From positions 1 to 64,000 of the forward strand of contig JBOFGS010000014.1 in NCBI GenBank assembly GCA_051649245.1: DNA of 64,000 nt, written 5' to 3'. Shown here piece after piece: positions 40,862 to 50,350 of this stretch. The notes under the pieces are model-generated. The model saw nothing but the letters and a program-made list of their open reading frames with translations. It was not told the DNA's origin and searched no databases. This stretch comes from Brevinema_A sp051649245. GTDB taxonomy: Bacteria > Spirochaetota > Brevinematia > Brevinematales > Brevinemataceae. The stretch's first letter is position 1, and every line of letters begins with the position of its first letter. A program made the translations under genes and the position numbers.

Positions 40862-42400
40862 TTAATATAATTGTTCTGCCTTATTTTTTTTCTTAAGTTC
40901 TTCTAATGCTGCAATCTCAGCTGTTTTTAATTCTTCAATTGTTTTAGTTTTATGATTATAGATATAATTTGTGTTATTATTTGTTTGAATAATTTTCAAT
41001 GCCTCTGTTAGCTGTTGATCTATTTCAAGATCATAAATCTTATTAGATGTAAAATTCATTCGTTGACGAATTACATTATTTAAAGATTCTAAAGAAACAT
41101 CAATACTATTTTCTTGCTGAATTTTTTTATGAAGATTTGTAATGTCTATAGGCAAAGGATTTTTATTTGAATATAAAAATTCTGGAATAATATTTGTAAT
41201 CTGCAATCGAATTAATTCTGTTTTTTCAGAATCATTAAGATTATCGTACCAAAGATTCACTTCACTATTAGGAGCAATACCAACCTTATCAATAACATTT
41301 CCTGATGGTGTATAATACTTAGCTACAGTATATTTTAAGATAGAGCCATCAGAAAGTTGTCTTGTTTTTTGGACGCTACCTTTACCAAAAGTTGTTTTTC
41401 CGACAACAATAGCACGTTTTGTATCTTTTAACGCACCAATTAAAATTTCTGAAGCAGAAGCGGAACCTTGATTGCCAAGAATAACAACAGGTAAATCATT
41501 TGGAATAAGTGTTTTATTTTGATGTGCAACAAATTCATAATTTTCGTTAGTGATACGACCTCTTGTATACACAATTAATCCATTATCAATAATATTATCA
41601 GCAATATTAGCTACACTGGATAAGAGTCCACCAGGATTATTTCGAACATCTAAGATTAATCCTTGTGGTTTTTCTTTAAGTAACGTTTTTAGATGTTTTA
41701 CAAAATCTTTTTCAGTAGGAATACCAAATTCTATAATTTTAATATATGCAATTTTTTTGTTCTCATAAGAAATAAGACTACTTTCTATTGTTTCAATATC
41801 TATTTTAGCTCGCTTGAGAGGAATATCAAATGATTCTAATGCTCCAGCACGTAAAAGAGTGAGTGTTACTGTTGTACCCAATTTGCCACGAATTTTATTT
41901 ACAGCTTCAAGAGATGTTATTCCTTCTGTAGACTCACCGTTAATTTTGATAATACGATCGCCAGGTTGTACATTTGCTTGTGCGGCTGGAGTCCCTTGGA
42001 TGGGTGAAATAATAGTCAATAAATTATTTCGCATCTCAATACGAATCCCTACTCCATAAAAAGAAGCATTGATATTATTTGAAAATTCTTCTGCAATTTC
42101 AGGTGTTAAAAAATCAGTGTAAGGATCTTCTGTTGCAGATAGCAAGCCTTTAATTGCACCTGTTAAGAGTGTTTTTGAATCAAGTTTTTCTGTATTAACA
42201 TATTCATCCTGTAATATTTTATAAGCTTCACGAAACATATTATAATAGCGAAAATAATTTTCATCAACTTTAGACTCTTTACCGTAAATTAAACTTTTTA
42301 ATTGAAAATTAGCAATAAGGATCCCTGAAAAAAATGAAACACCAATAATACTAAATAAAAACGTAACACGAAGGATTTTTAAAATTTTATTAGAATTCAT
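40862..42400 (-). CDS. S41 C-terminal processing peptidase
   Basis: The start ATG 42400 is placed by GAGGAG; an ATG at 42415 lacks one. The 513-residue protein has an N-terminal membrane anchor (residues about 8-30), a PDZ domain (GVGIRIEMRNNLLTIISPIQGTPAAQANVQPGDRIIKING) and the S41 core with the catalytic Ser in GSASASEIL near residue 316 and Lys in GKTTFGKGSVQ near residue 336. It cleaves envelope proteins at their C-termini. The C-terminal roughly 120 residues are helical. First gene of the ctp-accD-lptB operon. Confidence 0.93.
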   Translation of the reverse strand: MNSNKILKILRVTFLFSIIGVSFFSGILIANFQLKSLIYGKESKVDENYFRYYNMFREAYKILQDEYVNTEKLDSKTLLTGAIKGLLSATEDPYTDFLTPEIAEEFSNNINASFYGVGIRIEMRNNLLTIISPIQGTPAAQANVQPGDRIIKINGESTEGITSLEAVNKIRGKLGTTVTLTLLRAGALESFDIPLKRAKIDIETIESSLISYENKKIAYIKIIEFGIPTEKDFVKHLKTLLKEKPQGLILDVRNNPGGLLSSVANIADNIIDNGLIVYTRGRITNENYEFVAHQNKTLIPNDLPVVILGNQGSASASEILIGALKDTKRAIVVGKTTFGKGSVQKTRQLSDGSILKYTVAKYYTPSGNVIDKVGIAPNSEVNLWYDNLNDSEKTELIRLQITNIIPEFLYSNKNPLPIDITNLHKKIQQENSIDVSLESLNNVIRQRMNFTSNKIYDLEIDQQLTEALKIIQTNNNTNYIYNHKTKTIEELKTAEIAALEELKKKNKAEQLY

Positions 42401-42532
42401 GCTATGACTCCTCAATATATAAGACTCTATTATAATATAATACTTTTAAATAATTGTCAACAAAATTTTTTTATTATAAATTCTTTACTAGAGATTTATT
42501 ATATCTTATAATTATCATCAGGAGAATAGAAA

Positions 42533-43222
42533 ATGATTAAAAAATATTTTGAATCTCATAATCATATTATTGCTGGAACAACATTAACAGAATTTGGTAA
42601 TATGTCAGTGAGTACTCTTTTTAGAGCTAAAGAAAATACAGAGGTTATCAAACGTAGACAATTGTTAATCCAAATGACAAAGAGTAATTCTATACATGTT
42701 CCTTCTCTTGTACATTCAGATCATGTATTGGATCTTAATAAAGATAATCTAAAAGAACCCGCAGATGCTTTGATTACAAATCAAAAACATCAATTAATAG
42801 GTGTTACTACAGCGGATTGTATTCCTATTTTTATTTATGATCCAGTAAAAAATGTCATCGGGATTGTTCATAGTGGACGAAAAGGTGTAAAACTGAATAT
42901 TGTAACAAGAACAATCGAAAAAATGATGCGAAATTATTTAATTAACCCTCACAATCTATATGTACATATAGGTCCTCATATTTGTGGATCTTGTTATGAA
43001 GTAGATAAAGATATATTAGATGAATTTGGTATTGATAATCAACATCAATTAAAAGGATTTCTTGATTTAGAAAAAATTGTCATCAACGATCTTAAAGCAA
43101 TAGGTGTTTCACATATTTCTAGAGAAATATTATGTACCAAATGCTCTGGAAGTGATTTATTTTACTCTTATAGGAATAATGATAAGAGAGATAGAATGTT
43201 ATCTTTTATTGGATTACGATAA
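42533..43222 (+). CDS. pgeF: PgeF/YfiH-family purine nucleoside phosphorylase-like (laccase-domain) protein
   Basis: The 229-residue protein has the YfiH signatures: SLVHSDHV with the first metal His, ITTADCIPI-type TTADCIPIFIYD, GIVHSGRKG and HIGPHICGSCYEVD. Members remove wrong amino acids from peptidoglycan precursors or act on purine nucleosides. It starts after CAGGAG and is monocistronic with a terminator at 43261-43300. Confidence 0.9.
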   Translation: MIKKYFESHNHIIAGTTLTEFGNMSVSTLFRAKENTEVIKRRQLLIQMTKSNSIHVPSLVHSDHVLDLNKDNLKEPADALITNQKHQLIGVTTADCIPIFIYDPVKNVIGIVHSGRKGVKLNIVTRTIEKMMRNYLINPHNLYVHIGPHICGSCYEVDKDILDEFGIDNQHQLKGFLDLEKIVINDLKAIGVSHISREILCTKCSGSDLFYSYRNNDKRDRMLSFIGLR

Positions 43223-43260
43223 AAACACAATTGTAGAATTAAGAATATATAATAAGATAA

Positions 43261-43300
43261 AAATATTCCCCTAGATTAATCCAATCTAAGGGAGTATTTT
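43261..43300. terminator. Bidirectional terminator
   Basis: A hairpin with arms TCCCCTAGATT and AATCTAAGGGA, loop AATCC, continues into an A-rich left and T-rich right flank. It ends pgeF. The rest of the gap to 43422 shows nothing clear. Confidence 0.75.
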
Positions 43301-43422
43301 ATATTAAGGATCATATGATTTGTAACTGTTAGATTATATAGAGCTTATACATTTTTCATCGTTCAATAAACAGTCTCTTTATTGAATAAATGTAGCAGTT
43401 TCATCTCAAAAAAGTACAATTA

Positions 43423-44400
43423 TCAATTAATTGCACTCAAAGAAATCCCTCCATATATATAGTTCATGTTTGATTCTCTTAAAATTTTTTGTGTTTCATA
43501 ATCTGCAGCATTAACAAGAATATCTGCCATCAGGAAATTAGGTAAACTATATAAAACATATTGAATAAAAAACGGTAATTGTTCTCCACGAATTCCATCT
43601 TCCATAATATCAGTAATTGTCCATACAGAGCCATTGAGTCCATAATAAATTTCTTTTTCTTTTTCTTGTTTAAGAATAAGACCTACTGTTTTATTATATA
43701 GATTTTTTTGGATAATACTTATATGATTTGTTTTTAATTGTTCTTTTAACTGATACAGTATATAACTTTCAACTCCTATTTTTTTTATCAGAGGAGTGTA
43801 GTACCAAGGAACAGGACGTCTTTTAACGATTTCTTCAAGTGGTTCAGCAAATATAGAAGCTGGTAGGAATAGTCTTTTTGATGCTTGAGTTGATAATTTA
43901 AAGGTTAATTGATGTTTATAAATACGATAGATATGAAAATTCATATTTACTTTAAATCCATATTTTTGGTATAAATTTAAAGCTGGTTCATTACCATAGT
44001 CTGTGTTCACACGAAGTAAGCCTACTCCATCTTTAGCACAATTCTTTTTACACATATTTATCAGTGCTGAAGCGACATTATTTCTTCTATAAATAGGATC
44101 AACAGCAAGAAAAATAATAGATCCACATCTTGGTGCCTCGAGATCTTGTAATTTAAGATAATTAGATAAACCATCGTCATAACTATAGATAATAAATCCA
44201 ATAACAGTTCCTTTTAATTTTGCAACAAGAACTTTAAAAGAACTATTAGAAAGCATCTGATGAGATAACAGCATAGGTGTAATAATATCGGTCATTGTTG
44301 TAAATATTGGGTCAACAACATATGGTGTTAACCGAAATTCTTTTCCTAATTCAATTATTCTAGGATAATCCTCTGGTATCGCTACAGATATACTAAACAT
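43423..44400 (-). CDS. GNAT-family acetyltransferase
   Basis: The 325-residue protein has an N-terminal GNAT domain (residues about 1-160) with the acetyl-CoA loop region IIFLAVDPIYRRNNVASALINMCKK and LRVNTDYGNEPALNLYQKYGFKV. The C-terminal half is unassigned and may be a second degenerate GNAT-like fold. The substrate is unknown. It is last in the gltX-prfB-galU cluster, 14 bp after galU. Confidence 0.85.
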   Translation of the reverse strand: MFSISVAIPEDYPRIIELGKEFRLTPYVVDPIFTTMTDIITPMLLSHQMLSNSSFKVLVAKLKGTVIGFIIYSYDDGLSNYLKLQDLEAPRCGSIIFLAVDPIYRRNNVASALINMCKKNCAKDGVGLLRVNTDYGNEPALNLYQKYGFKVNMNFHIYRIYKHQLTFKLSTQASKRLFLPASIFAEPLEEIVKRRPVPWYYTPLIKKIGVESYILYQLKEQLKTNHISIIQKNLYNKTVGLILKQEKEKEIYYGLNGSVWTITDIMEDGIRGEQLPFFIQYVLYSLPNFLMADILVNAADYETQKILRESNMNYIYGGISLSAIN

Positions 44401-44414
44401 TTTTTCCTCAAATA

Positions 44415-45263
44415 TTAATTATATGTTTTTTGATAAAAATTATCAATTATTTTTTTACCAGAAGTTGTTGTGTAAGCATATTCCAATAAAGTATTTAAAT
44501 AAGCATCATGATTTCCTGTATCAAGAACCTTTCCTTCGAGTTCGTGAACGAGTAGTTTGTTTTCTGTAGCTAGTTTTATCATAGCTGACATAGGATAAAA
44601 TTCTCCAGAAGTATGCATTTTGTATTCTTCTTCTAAAATTTCTAAAAATTCAGGGGTATAAATAAAACGTCCTACAGAAACAAGATCAGAATTTATTTCT
44701 GAAGGATTTGGTTTTTCAACAACATTAGTAACATATTTAAGATTATTTTTTTCTTGATATTCAATAACACCGTAGGCTGATATATTTTCTAATTCTCTTC
44801 GTGCCCCAAGTATAGACTGTCCATGTTTTTGATAAATATCAAGTAATTGTTTTGTTCCTCCAACGTGATGAAAAATCATATCATCAGGAAAAAAAACAAC
44901 AAAAGGCTCTTTATCCAAAAGATATTTTGCAGATAAAAGAGCATGACCAGTACCTTTCATTTCTTGTTGTCGTACAAAAGTAACATTAAATGTTGTTGGT
45001 CGATTAATTTTTTCTAGTTCTTCACATTTATTAGTATTTTTGAGCGCATACTCTAATTCAATTTCTCGATCAAAATAATCTTCTAGTGCTTTTTTTCTTC
45101 GACTTGTCAAAATAACAAGATCTGTAATGCCAGCCTCTTGACACTCATCAAGAATAAAATCCATGACTGTTTTATTATATAAAGGAAATAATTCTTTTGG
45201 TATTGTCTTTGTTGCTGGTAAATTTCTAGTTCCGTATCCTGCTGCAAGAATAAAAGCTTTCAT
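44415..45263 (-). CDS. galU: UTP-glucose-1-phosphate uridylyltransferase
   Basis: The 282-residue enzyme begins with the nucleotidyltransferase loop AAGYGTRNLPATKTIPKE. It has the GalU features VRQQEMKGTGHALL, FVVFFPDDMI and GRFIYTPEF. It makes UDP-glucose for envelope polysaccharides. It lies 20 bp after prfB and shares its operon. Confidence 0.95.
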   Translation of the reverse strand: MKAFILAAGYGTRNLPATKTIPKELFPLYNKTVMDFILDECQEAGITDLVILTSRRKKALEDYFDREIELEYALKNTNKCEELEKINRPTTFNVTFVRQQEMKGTGHALLSAKYLLDKEPFVVFFPDDMIFHHVGGTKQLLDIYQKHGQSILGARRELENISAYGVIEYQEKNNLKYVTNVVEKPNPSEINSDLVSVGRFIYTPEFLEILEEEYKMHTSGEFYPMSAMIKLATENKLLVHELEGKVLDTGNHDAYLNTLLEYAYTTTSGKKIIDNFYQKTYN

Positions 45264-45283
45264 GTTGATAATTCCTCAGTAAT

Positions 45284-46385
45284 TTAATTATTGGTTTTAA
45301 ATTTTTTGAGCCATCCGATGATAAAATCATCCAAATCGCCATCCATAACAGCTTGAGCATTGCCTTTTTCAATATTTGTACGATGATCTTTAACAATCAT
45401 TGATGGTTGAAATGTATAAGATCTTATTTGATTCCCCCATTCAACTGATTTTCGATCAAGAGCTTTTGCTGCAGATTCTGCATCTTTTTTTTGTCGTTCC
45501 AGTTCATATAATTTTGACTTTAACACGCTAAGGGCATTTTCTTTATTTTGAAACTGTGAGCGATCATTCTGACACGTAACAACAATTCCTGTAGGAATAT
45601 GTGTGATTCGGATTGCTGATGAAACTTTATTCACATGTTGTCCACCGGCTCCACTGGCTCTAAAGGTGTCAATTCTAAGATCTTTATCTTCTATGATGAC
45701 TGTCACAGTATCATCAATTTCCGGAGAAACACTAATCCCACAGAAAGAGGTTTGTCTTTTATTTTGTGCATTAAAAGGAGATAAGCGTACCAAACGATGA
45801 ATTCCATTTTCTGCTGATAGGTATCCAAAAGCATAAGCTCCTTTGATCAGAAGAGTTGCGTCTTTAATACCTGCCTCATCACCATATTCTAAAGAAATAA
45901 CTTCAACTGTAAATCCTTTTTTTAATGCCCAACGTTGGTACATTCGAAGCAGCATTTCTGCCCAATCTTGGGATTCTGTACCACCGGCTCCTGGATGAAT
46001 ATCTAAAAAAGCATTACATTGATCCATTTCACCATTAAGAAGAATTTGAATTTCAAGATCATCAACTGTTTTTTCTATCTTTGTATATTCTTGTTCAAGC
46101 TCGTTTAAAGAAGAGGTATCGTTTTCAGATTCTGAAAACTCAATAAATTCTACTAAATTTTTTATGTTCTTTTGTAAGAACAACCAAGGTTCTGTGATCT
46201 TATCATATTTTGATATTTCTAGTCTTAACTCAGCTATTTTTTTATGATCTTCCCATACTTCAGGGGATACCATTTGTTCTTTTAATGAATTTTGTATTTT
46301 GATCTTTTGATCAAGATCAAAGACACCTCCAATCTTCATCAAATCTATCTTGTAATCCTGTTACTTTTTCTAATAATGCACCCAC
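45284..46385 (-). CDS. prfB: Peptide chain release factor 2 with programmed +1 frameshift
   Basis: The real start is GTG 46385, after AGGAG. The first frame gives MGALLEKVTGLQDRFDEDWRCL and then reaches TGA at 46317-46319. Reading resumes +1 with DLDQKIKIQNSL and continues to 45284. The site CTT-TGA (46317-46322) is preceded by the Shine-Dalgarno-like GGAGG (46326-46330), as in other RF2 genes, where RF2 level controls its own synthesis. The main frame has the GGQ motif in ASGAGGQHVNK. It is wrong to start the gene at the internal ATG 46342. Confidence 0.93.
46317..46330 (-). promoter_or_regulatory. RF2 programmed frameshift signal
   Basis: On the minus strand GGAGG (46326-46330) lies 3 bases before CTTTGA (46317-46322). 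Slow termination at TGA by scarce RF2 favours a +1 slip on CTT. Confidence 0.9.
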
Positions 46386-46398
46386 AATAACTCCTATA

Positions 46399-47820
46399 TC
46401 AGACTCTAGATAAACGAGATAATGCTTTTTCTTTTCCAAGAACAGGTAAAATAAGGAACATTTCTGGGCCATGTGCCTTACCTGTTAAAGCAACTCTAAT
46501 AGGCATAAATAATTTTTTACCGCTTAAGCTTGTTTTTTCTTTTACGATAGCAGTTAGATCTTTATATACTTGTTGATCAATAAGACGTGTTTCTTTTTCT
46601 AGAGCATGTTTAAATGATTTGATAACATTTTGTGCATCTTCGGAACGCAGTAACTCTTTTACTTCGTCATCAATGCTGAAATCTTCTGTAAAGAAATAAT
46701 CCGTATAATTTATGATTTCTGAAAGATGATTACAGTTTCCACGAACAATTTCTACTACAGATCTGAGATACGATTCATTAGAAACATCAAATCCTTTCTC
46801 AGACAAATATGACTTAGATAATTTGACAATCCTATCCAAATCAGCATGTGCAATATGATGCTTAGAAATCCAATTTAATCGCTTGAAATCAAAGACACTT
46901 GGAGATGGAGAAACACGTTCAATACTAAATTGCTCAATCATTTTATCAATACTTAAAATTTCTTCAGCACTTGGGCTTGACCAACCAAGTAATGCTAATG
47001 CATTACAAAGAGATTCGGGTAAATACCCAAGTTTTTTAAACTCATCAATACTTGTAGCTCCATGACGTTTAGATAATTTTTTTCTATCTTCTCCAAGGAC
47101 TAATGCCATGTGACCAAATTTAGGTTCAGGTTCTCCAAGTGCTTTATAGATCATTTGTTGGCGAACAGTATTAGATAGATGTTCGTCAGCACGAAGAACA
47201 TGAGAAATTTTCATCGTTAAATCATCAATAACGACAGCGTAATTGTATACGGGTACTCCATTTGCACGAACAATAACAAAATCACCAACCATACCTTTTG
47301 GAAAAACAACTTCTCCTTTAATCATATCATTAAGAATAAAATCTTGCTCAAAAACTTTAAAACGAATAACAGGAGTACGCCCTGTAGCTTCTAATTTTTG
47401 TTGTTCTTCAAGAGTGAGATTTCGACAACGTCCATTATAATGAGGTGGTCGTGATTCTTTTTCGGCTTTCTCTCGTTCTGCTGTTATTTCTTCATCTGTA
47501 CAATAACATTTAAATGCAAAACCATTTTCTAGAAGTTTTTGTGTATACTTCTTATAAATATCAGTTCTCTCTGTTTGAAAGTATGGTCCGTATTCACCAC
47601 CTACTCTAGGTCCTTCATCCCAAGTTAACCCTAGCCATTCCATATCATCCAGCAACATTTCTGTATATTCTGGTTTAGAGCGTTCTTGATCAGTATCTTC
47701 AATACGTAAAATAAATGATCCTCCTTGGCTACGTGCAAATAACCAAGCAAAAAATGCTGATCTAACATTACCAACATGAATATGCCCTGTGGGTGATGGT
47801 GCAAATCTAGTACGAATCAT
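46399..47820 (-). CDS. gltX: Glutamate-tRNA ligase
   Basis: The start is ATG 47820 after GAAGGAAC; the longer frame upstream is not coding. The 473-residue enzyme begins MIRTRFAPSPTGHIHVGN (HIGH motif) and has KKLSKRHG (KMSKS motif) near residue 247. It charges tRNA-Glu (or also tRNA-Gln). A promoter is at 47851-47879. It leads the gltX-prfB-galU-GNAT cluster. Confidence 0.97.
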   Translation of the reverse strand: MIRTRFAPSPTGHIHVGNVRSAFFAWLFARSQGGSFILRIEDTDQERSKPEYTEMLLDDMEWLGLTWDEGPRVGGEYGPYFQTERTDIYKKYTQKLLENGFAFKCYCTDEEITAEREKAEKESRPPHYNGRCRNLTLEEQQKLEATGRTPVIRFKVFEQDFILNDMIKGEVVFPKGMVGDFVIVRANGVPVYNYAVVIDDLTMKISHVLRADEHLSNTVRQQMIYKALGEPEPKFGHMALVLGEDRKKLSKRHGATSIDEFKKLGYLPESLCNALALLGWSSPSAEEILSIDKMIEQFSIERVSPSPSVFDFKRLNWISKHHIAHADLDRIVKLSKSYLSEKGFDVSNESYLRSVVEIVRGNCNHLSEIINYTDYFFTEDFSIDDEVKELLRSEDAQNVIKSFKHALEKETRLIDQQVYKDLTAIVKEKTSLSGKKLFMPIRVALTGKAHGPEMFLILPVLGKEKALSRLSRV

Positions 47821-47850
47821 ATAAGTTCCTTCATAAAAATAATATGTATT

Positions 47851-47879
47851 ATTATAAAATAATTTGTAAAAAAAATCAA
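47851..47879 (-). promoter_or_regulatory. gltX promoter
   Basis: On the minus strand TTGATT (47874-47879), 17 bp and TATAAT (47851-47856) lie about 30 bp before the gltX start. Confidence 0.75.
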
Positions 47880-47924
47880 GTTTGCATACAAATATCATAA
47901 AAATCAAAAATAATTTATGTAATA

Positions 47925-48239
47925 TTAACAAATAATATCAATATTTTTACCATTATGCTCGTCTAATATTGCTTTTTCGACAACTTGTTGTTCTGGTTGT
48001 GATGCTGATTCATGATTTTCTTGAAAGTGTTGTTGAGATGAGTTATTGAGACCGCTTTTAATATTATTCATTAATTCGGTGTTATTATGATCGGAAATCT
48101 TAGAAATTGATTCTTTTTGTTTTTCATTTTGTTCTGACAATATTTGAGCTTGCTGTGCATGCTTAAGATCTTGAGAAGGATCTATAGGTTTTAAATTTTG
48201 GGATTGAGTGATAGACATAACATGTTCAAGGGGTCGCAT
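47925..48239 (-). CDS. Small hydrophilic protein of unknown function
   Basis: The 104-residue product starts after AAGGAG. It is rich in Gln, Glu, Asn, Ser and His (SQQHFQENHESASQPEQQVVEKAI) and has no hydrophobic segment, so it should be cytoplasmic and perhaps disordered. No family is recognised. It lies between rnpB and gltX, close enough to be read from the rnpB region. Confidence 0.6.
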   Translation of the reverse strand: MRPLEHVMSITQSQNLKPIDPSQDLKHAQQAQILSEQNEKQKESISKISDHNNTELMNNIKSGLNNSSQQHFQENHESASQPEQQVVEKAILDEHNGKNIDIIC

Positions 48240-48273
48240 TGGTCACTCCTTGAGGAATATAAAAATTAAAAAT

Positions 48274-48633
48274 AAAACACCAATAATAAGCCGGATTCTG
48301 TTATTGAGAAAACATCTATCTTGTTTTATTATTGCTAATAAAATCTTTGCGATTTACCCATATACACCATAAAATCAATGGTATTTGTATATTGCTTAAT
48401 CTTGCCTTAAGGAGGGTTTATCATGCCTCTTTTTTTATAAAAAGAGCGGTGAGCTCTTACCTCGCCTTTTCACCGTTACGTTGTCTAAAGACAACGCTGT
48501 TTATTTTCTGTGACACTTTCCCGCATACTCTAAATAAAGAGTACGGACGGCTATTAACCGTTCCTTGATTTTTTAAGGTCCAGACTTTCCTCCCTTTCCA
48601 GTGTAGGATTTGGGCGTTTTCTATTGGTGTTTT
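48274..48633 (-). ncRNA. rnpB: RNase P RNA
   Basis: On the minus strand the 5' part has GGGAGGAAAGTCTGGAC, the conserved GAGGAAAGUCC region, and the 3' part ends AGAATCCGGCTTA. The ends pair: AACACCAATA (48622-48631) with TATTGGTGTT (48276-48285) forms P1, followed by a T-rich tail that can terminate transcription. It cuts the 5' leader from tRNA precursors. The 5' end abuts or overlaps by about 2 bases the stop codon of the LysM gene, so it may be made by processing of a longer transcript. Confidence 0.95.
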
Positions 48634-50224
48634 ATTTTTTGTTTTGTTTTGCAGCAAGAATTTTATAAGTATGAAAAACATTCGCAACTTTTTTCTTATC
48701 ACGTAATTCCATATACAAAATTGGATTTTCTTCATTAGTGTACTTACCAACAAATCCGATTTGCTGACCTTTTACTATCTCTTGTCCTTTTGTTACTTTT
48801 AAAGTATCTAAACCCGCATAAACAATAGTTCTATCATTAGATAAATCAAGAATAACAACATTTTTTAGTGCATTAATGTATCCTGCATAAGATACTTTTG
48901 CATTTATAGGAGCTGTGAGTGGAACTTCAGATTTAAGTTTAATATCAATTCCACGTCCTGATGAAACAGTATATAAAATTTGAGAGGCTTTAATAGGAAG
49001 TCCTACATCTTCAAAACGATTACTTCTAATACCTGTTACACGAGACTGTGCATTATATTGAGCTTTTGCACTTTTCTTTTTAACAGTCACACTTGTTGAT
49101 GATGGAATATAAATTTTTAAGCTTTCTCCAATATAAATATTAGAATTACGTTTTCTATTCCAAGAAAGTAATTGAGATCGAGATACCTTATATCTGAGAG
49201 CAATTTGATCCAATGTGTCTCCACGTTTTATTTTATAACGAATTAATTTTGTATTATCTATTTTTGCTCTAGGATTTCCTTCAGTGATTTTCTTTGGAAT
49301 ACGAATAAAGAGACGTTCGCCTACATAAAGTTTATCTGATGTTTTCTTATTCCATCGTTTTAGATCGGATGCCCGCACACCAAATTTGCCTGCGATTAGC
49401 AACAGATGATCGCCTTTTCGTACGGTATAATTAATGGTACGATATGAAGAGGCAGGTGGTGTATCTTTTTTTTCTGTATAAAGTATTAATTTTTCACCAA
49501 CATAAACAGTGGATGATGTTTTGTTATTCCATTTTTTGATATCGTTAATAGAAACATGATAACGTAGCGCGATACCACCAATGGTTTGATTTCTAGCGAC
49601 AATATGGCTACTTTTTATCATATTAGGTCTGAGTACATTTGTATTTTGTTGTGATGATATTGCTATTTTCCGGTTACCAACAACCAAACGCTCTCCAATA
49701 TAAATTTGACTCGAACGTTTATTATTTAATTGTCGCAACGCAGGTACGGTAGTTTTATATTTTAAGGCGACATCACTCAAAGTATCACCGCGTTTAACAC
49801 GGTATACAATAGGAGAATAGCTGATTGGCTTTTCAGAAGATGCTTTTATTTCTTCATGTTTAGAAATATTTTGAGCCACAGGAATTTTTAGTGTTTGTCC
49901 AACATAAGTATGGTTATCTGCAATATTGTTTAAGGTCACGATATATTTGATTTTTGTATTAAATTTTTCAGAAATGGATTCAAAAGTGTCCCCATCTTTA
50001 ACAATATAAGTTTCGATTTTATCAGGAATAAAAATACTACGCCCTACTTCTAAATGATTACCATAAAGATCATTTATTTTACGGATTGTTGTCATGGAAG
50101 TATTAAATTTATTAGAAATTTCCCACAAAGAATCACCTTTTTGTACTTTATAGATAGTCGCATTTAAATGAGAAAGAGCAAAAAAAGAATATAAAGTTAA
50201 TAAAAAATGCTTCATCATACACAC
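48632..50224 (-). CDS. Secreted multi-LysM protein with degenerate M23 domain (NlpD/EnvC-like)
   Basis: The 530-residue protein has a signal peptide (ends HLNA) after two possible start Met codons. Six LysM modules follow, each with a pattern like YKVQKGDSLWEISNKFN or YTVRKGDHLLLIAGKFG, up to about residue 385. The C-terminal M23-like domain lacks the zinc ligands: SGRGIDI stands in place of HxGxD and LYMELR in place of LHFEIR. That points to a non-catalytic activator of peptidoglycan amidases. It runs straight into rnpB. Confidence 0.88.
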   Translation of the reverse strand: MCMMKHFLLTLYSFFALSHLNATIYKVQKGDSLWEISNKFNTSMTTIRKINDLYGNHLEVGRSIFIPDKIETYIVKDGDTFESISEKFNTKIKYIVTLNNIADNHTYVGQTLKIPVAQNISKHEEIKASSEKPISYSPIVYRVKRGDTLSDVALKYKTTVPALRQLNNKRSSQIYIGERLVVGNRKIAISSQQNTNVLRPNMIKSSHIVARNQTIGGIALRYHVSINDIKKWNNKTSSTVYVGEKLILYTEKKDTPPASSYRTINYTVRKGDHLLLIAGKFGVRASDLKRWNKKTSDKLYVGERLFIRIPKKITEGNPRAKIDNTKLIRYKIKRGDTLDQIALRYKVSRSQLLSWNRKRNSNIYIGESLKIYIPSSTSVTVKKKSAKAQYNAQSRVTGIRSNRFEDVGLPIKASQILYTVSSGRGIDIKLKSEVPLTAPINAKVSYAGYINALKNVVILDLSNDRTIVYAGLDTLKVTKGQEIVKGQQIGFVGKYTNEENPILYMELRDKKKVANVFHTYKILAAKQNKK

Positions 50225-50350
50225 CTTTTCATATTTCTATTTTTATATTTGTCGGCATTAGAAGTTCAAAACAAAACTATTTTTTGTTTGCAATTATTTT
50301 TTTTAAAAGTTATAATATTTATAAATATACAAATCAAGGATTGTGCATCG

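Noticed and set aside
46342..46385. Frameshift error in prfB
   Set aside because: The CTTTGA site with an upstream GGAGG is the normal programmed signal, not a sequencing error.
47780..47800. Third copy of the ATGCCCTGTGGGT motif inside gltX
   Set aside because: It encodes the conserved PTGHIH of the HIGH motif, and the match is just 13 bases, so it is probably chance.
48332..48753. Frames on both strands across 48.3-48.7 kb
   Set aside because: They lie on the RNase P RNA gene and the end of the LysM gene.
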